From NCBI GenBank assembly GCA_034409055.1, contig DAOUMU010000223.1, forward strand, positions 11,808 to 75,807: DNA of 64,000 nt, read 5' to 3'. Below the pieces are notes generated by a model, which worked only from the letters and a program-made list of their open reading frames with translations, had not been told where the DNA came from and searched no databases. Position 1 is the first letter of the stretch. The number at the start of each line of letters is the position of its first letter. Position numbers and translations under genes: made by a program. Shown piece by piece: positions 62,621 through 64,000 of this stretch. This DNA is from DAOUMU01 sp034409055 (GTDB lineage: Bacteria > Chloroflexota > Anaerolineae > 4572-78 > J111).

Positions 62621-62699
62621 ACCCTACATAAAAAGCTATAAATTTGTTTAGTTTTTTTACCCTACGACCGTAGGCAATTCCGATGTCCGGGTTGGAGAG

Positions 62700-62752
62700 A
62701 AAAGGAGTAGGGAGTGTTCTCTTTCGCTTCTTTCCGGCTCTCTACTCCTTTT
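62700..62752 (-). terminator. Hairpin just after dsrC
   Basis: aaaaggagtagggag (62700-62714) faces ctctctactcctttt (62738-62752) with one mismatch. On the minus strand it begins five bases after the dsrC stop. There is no T-run, so it may be a processing or pausing hairpin rather than a full terminator. Confidence 0.55.
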
Positions 62753-62756
62753 CAGA

Positions 62757-63074
62757 TCACACACAACCGGTGGGTTTGGGCAACCCGGCAATTTTGCACG
62801 CGCCCTTAGCCGGGCCGCTGGGGAAAAGCTCGTAGATGTATTTGAGCTTAAAGCCGGTTTCTTTACAGAGCTTGCGAATCATTGGCGCGATGCCAAATTC
62901 CTGGTAGTATCCGCGCAGGTAGTTGATCACTTTCCAGTGATCTTCGGTCAACTCTTCTACATCTTCGGTTTTGGCAATGGCTACCGCCAGCTCTTCAGTC
63001 CATTTATCAGGTTCTTGAATGAAGCCGTCCTCGTCTACATCGACTTCGATTCCGTCCAGTTTGATAAGTGGCAT
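62757..63074 (-). CDS. dsrC: DsrC, sulfur carrier and co-substrate of dissimilatory sulfite reductase
   Basis: A 105-residue DsrC/TusE-family protein with the flexible C-terminal arm KGACKIAGLPKPTGCV. Both cysteines are present (Cys93 and Cys104, the penultimate residue, ten residues between), which defines true DsrC rather than TusE. During sulfite reduction DsrAB forms a trisulfide across these cysteines, which DsrMK then reduces. It lies 112 bases downstream of dsrD. aggtg-type ribosome site ggaggt precedes the ATG. Confidence 0.96.
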   Translation of the reverse strand: MPLIKLDGIEVDVDEDGFIQEPDKWTEELAVAIAKTEDVEELTEDHWKVINYLRGYYQEFGIAPMIRKLCKETGFKLKYIYELFPSGPAKGACKIAGLPKPTGCV

Positions 63075-63084
63075 ACTACACCTC

Positions 63085-63184
63085 CATAAACTGAGTAGTC
63101 AGTAGTGGTTAGTAATCAGTAATCAGTAGTCAGTAATCAGATATGTCAATTACTGATTACTGACTTACTGTTGTGATTACTGAT
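63085..63184. repeat. Intergenic stutter repeat of cagtaatcagt words
   Basis: Direct copies of agtaatcagtaatcagtagt are followed by inverted tactgattactgacttactg, forming an imperfect hairpin in the dsrD-dsrC spacer. Similar words occur at 49330-49358. As both flanking genes are transcribed together, the element is part of their mRNA. Confidence 0.7.
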
Positions 63185-63186
63185 AG

Positions 63187-63393
63187 TTATTCTTCGGGGA
63201 GCTTGATGAAGGTTGCCCCGCCAAAGGACGTGAACTCCAAGGTACCGGCGTTGACCAGTTCGGTCAGGGCCTTCTTGGCCGTCCGATTATCTATCTTCAG
63301 GCCCTTGGCCACATCCTTGTGAGTCATCATCTTCTGCTTTTGCTTGAAAAACTCAACAATCTGCGTTTTGAGTTCCTCGGTTACCTCTGCCAT
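63187..63393 (-). CDS. dsrD: DsrD
   Basis: A 68-residue winged-helix-like protein (KTQIVEFFKQKQKMMTHKD, then ALTELVNAGTLEFTSFGGA). DsrD is found beside dsrAB in sulfate and sulfite reducers and is an activator of DsrAB rather than a DNA-binding regulator according to recent work. Its presence marks the reductive type of dsr system. It starts 12 bases after the dsrB stop, with ggggtg as ribosome site. Confidence 0.95.
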   Translation of the reverse strand: MAEVTEELKTQIVEFFKQKQKMMTHKDVAKGLKIDNRTAKKALTELVNAGTLEFTSFGGATFIKLPEE

Positions 63394-63405
63394 AAGATCA
63401 CCCCC

Positions 63406-64000
63406 TTACCACTTAAAGGTTGGTGTCGAGCGGTAGGTCTCGGGGGCCAGGGTAAAGTCGTCAATGAGTTGGATAGAGAAGGGGATACCGGTCAGGTCGA
63501 AGAAGCGCTCCCAGCCGATCCGGTCGATCCACTCGCCCATTCGTTCGTGCTTGCGGGCATGCTTAGCCCAAGTTTCGATGATATTTTTGACGGCGCTGGT
63601 GACCTCGGGCCAGCGGGGCGGGTTGTTAGGCAGAAAAGGAATAACCAGGCGGGAGAACTTGGGTGGCGTGCGCGCGCTGGAGATCTTGCCGCCCACCCAG
63701 ATCGAGATACCATCGCCGGTCGGATCGGCCAGCGGCATACCGGGGCACATGGTATAGCAGTTGCCGCAGTACATGCACCGCGCCTCGTTGACAGACACGC
63801 TCTTGACCGTCTGGCCCTTGACTTCTATCTTGGACGGCTTGATGGCTGCGGTGGGACAGGCTGCAATGGCCAGAGGAATCTCGCACATCTTGTCCAGATA
63901 TTCATGGTCCAGCAGAGGCGGCTTGCGGTGGTAACCCAGTATGGCGATATCCGAACAGTGGACCGCACCGCACATGTTCAGACAGCAAGCCAGCGCCACC
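63406..64000 (-). CDS. dsrB: Dissimilatory sulfite reductase beta subunit, C-terminal part (cut by window end)
   Basis: The last 198 codons of DsrB; the 5' part lies beyond base 64000. The fragment opens with ACCLNMCGAVHCSDIA, the CxxxC half of the sirohaem-[4Fe-4S] ligands, followed by a ferredoxin domain (AACPTAAIKP, CMYCGNCYTMCPGMPL) and the C-terminal helical part. DsrAB reduces sulfite, delivering sulfur to DsrC. dsrA is expected just upstream, outside the window. The frame is intact to the TAA at 63406. Confidence 0.97.
   Translation of the reverse strand, partial: VALACCLNMCGAVHCSDIAILGYHRKPPLLDHEYLDKMCEIPLAIAACPTAAIKPSKIEVKGQTVKSVSVNEARCMYCGNCYTMCPGMPLADPTGDGISIWVGGKISSARTPPKFSRLVIPFLPNNPPRWPEVTSAVKNIIETWAKHARKHERMGEWIDRIGWERFFDLTGIPFSIQLIDDFTLAPETYRSTPTFKW

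Larger units (their letters stand above)
62430..62756. other. 327-base gap between dsrC and dsrM with two hairpins
   Basis: No gene. It contains the perfect stem at 62578-62620 and the hairpin at 62700-62752, with AT-rich sequence between 62490 and 62520 and at 62632-62660. It probably ends the dsrBDC transcript and starts or attenuates the dsrM transcript. Confidence 0.65.

Noticed and set aside
1..64000. tRNA, rRNA, transposase or phage genes
   Set aside because: No cloverleaf-like sequence, rRNA-like stretch or recombinase motif was noticed in the gaps or reading frames.

Overview
The window reads as one chromosomal segment of a dissimilatory sulfur-metabolising bacterium, most likely a Chloroflexota (Anaerolineae/Caldilineae-like) sulfate or sulfite reducer. 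The phylum is an inference from the kind of genes present (a cyclase-ATPase-TPR regulator, SWIM/SNF2 clusters, many paralogous redox complexes) and was not tested by phylogeny. The sulfur physiology is much firmer: the right edge carries dsrB (cut by the window end), dsrD and dsrC, followed by dsrM, dsrK and a dsrJ-like gene. DsrD together with DsrC, and no DsrEFH triad or DsrL in view, points to the reductive rather than the sulfur-oxidising version of the pathway. No rRNA, tRNA, CRISPR array, transposase or integrase was seen.

Left third (1-31.4 kb): housekeeping and signalling genes. These are the end of aroQ, a coiled-coil protein, a fused membrane CPBP protease/subtilisin, a 1354-residue soluble-adenylyl-cyclase-like regulator, a thioredoxin-TPR protein, a cNMP-gated patatin phospholipase and a CehA/McbA-type metallohydrolase. 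Next comes a DNA-transaction island: a large protein of unknown function, a SWIM zinc-finger protein overlapping a SNF2 ATPase, a divergent SWIM-SNF2 ATPase, and addB-addA. Palindromic repeats sit in the gaps here, and a cluster of them lies in frame inside addB.

Middle (31.4-46.3 kb): a hydrogen module reads leftward. A cytosolic [NiFe] hydrogenase (small then large subunit) is followed by a maturation protease whose stop overlaps the start of a hybrid histidine kinase, which is followed two bases later by a REC-PP2C phosphatase. A decayed kinase fragment and several palindromic repeats separate it from an Hmc/Tmc-like membrane redox complex, in which an NrfD-type membrane subunit is fused to a six-haem cytochrome. 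That operon starts with an XRE-cupin regulator that is divergent from a paralogous regulator; both have sigma-70-like promoters in the shared gap.

Right third (46.4-64 kb): a long, nearly gapless leftward run of respiratory genes. From the right it reads dsrB-dsrD-dsrC, a hairpin-rich gap, then dsrM-dsrK-dsrJ-like, Rieske protein, small cytochrome c, QrcB/PsrA-like molybdopterin-family protein, ferredoxin subunit, NrfD-like subunit, a 62-residue membrane protein, a membrane cytochrome with helical repeats, a second DsrM-like/DsrK-like pair, a DsrE-like protein, two small ferredoxins, a dsrN-like sirohaem amidase, an FmdB-type zinc ribbon and an SRPBCC membrane protein. Working model (inference): electrons from menaquinol, H2 or formate-like donors pass through these membrane complexes to the DsrC trisulfide and DsrAB. 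The combination of DsrMK, a truncated DsrJ, a Rieske protein and a Qrc-like module in one gene run is the most unusual thing in the window.
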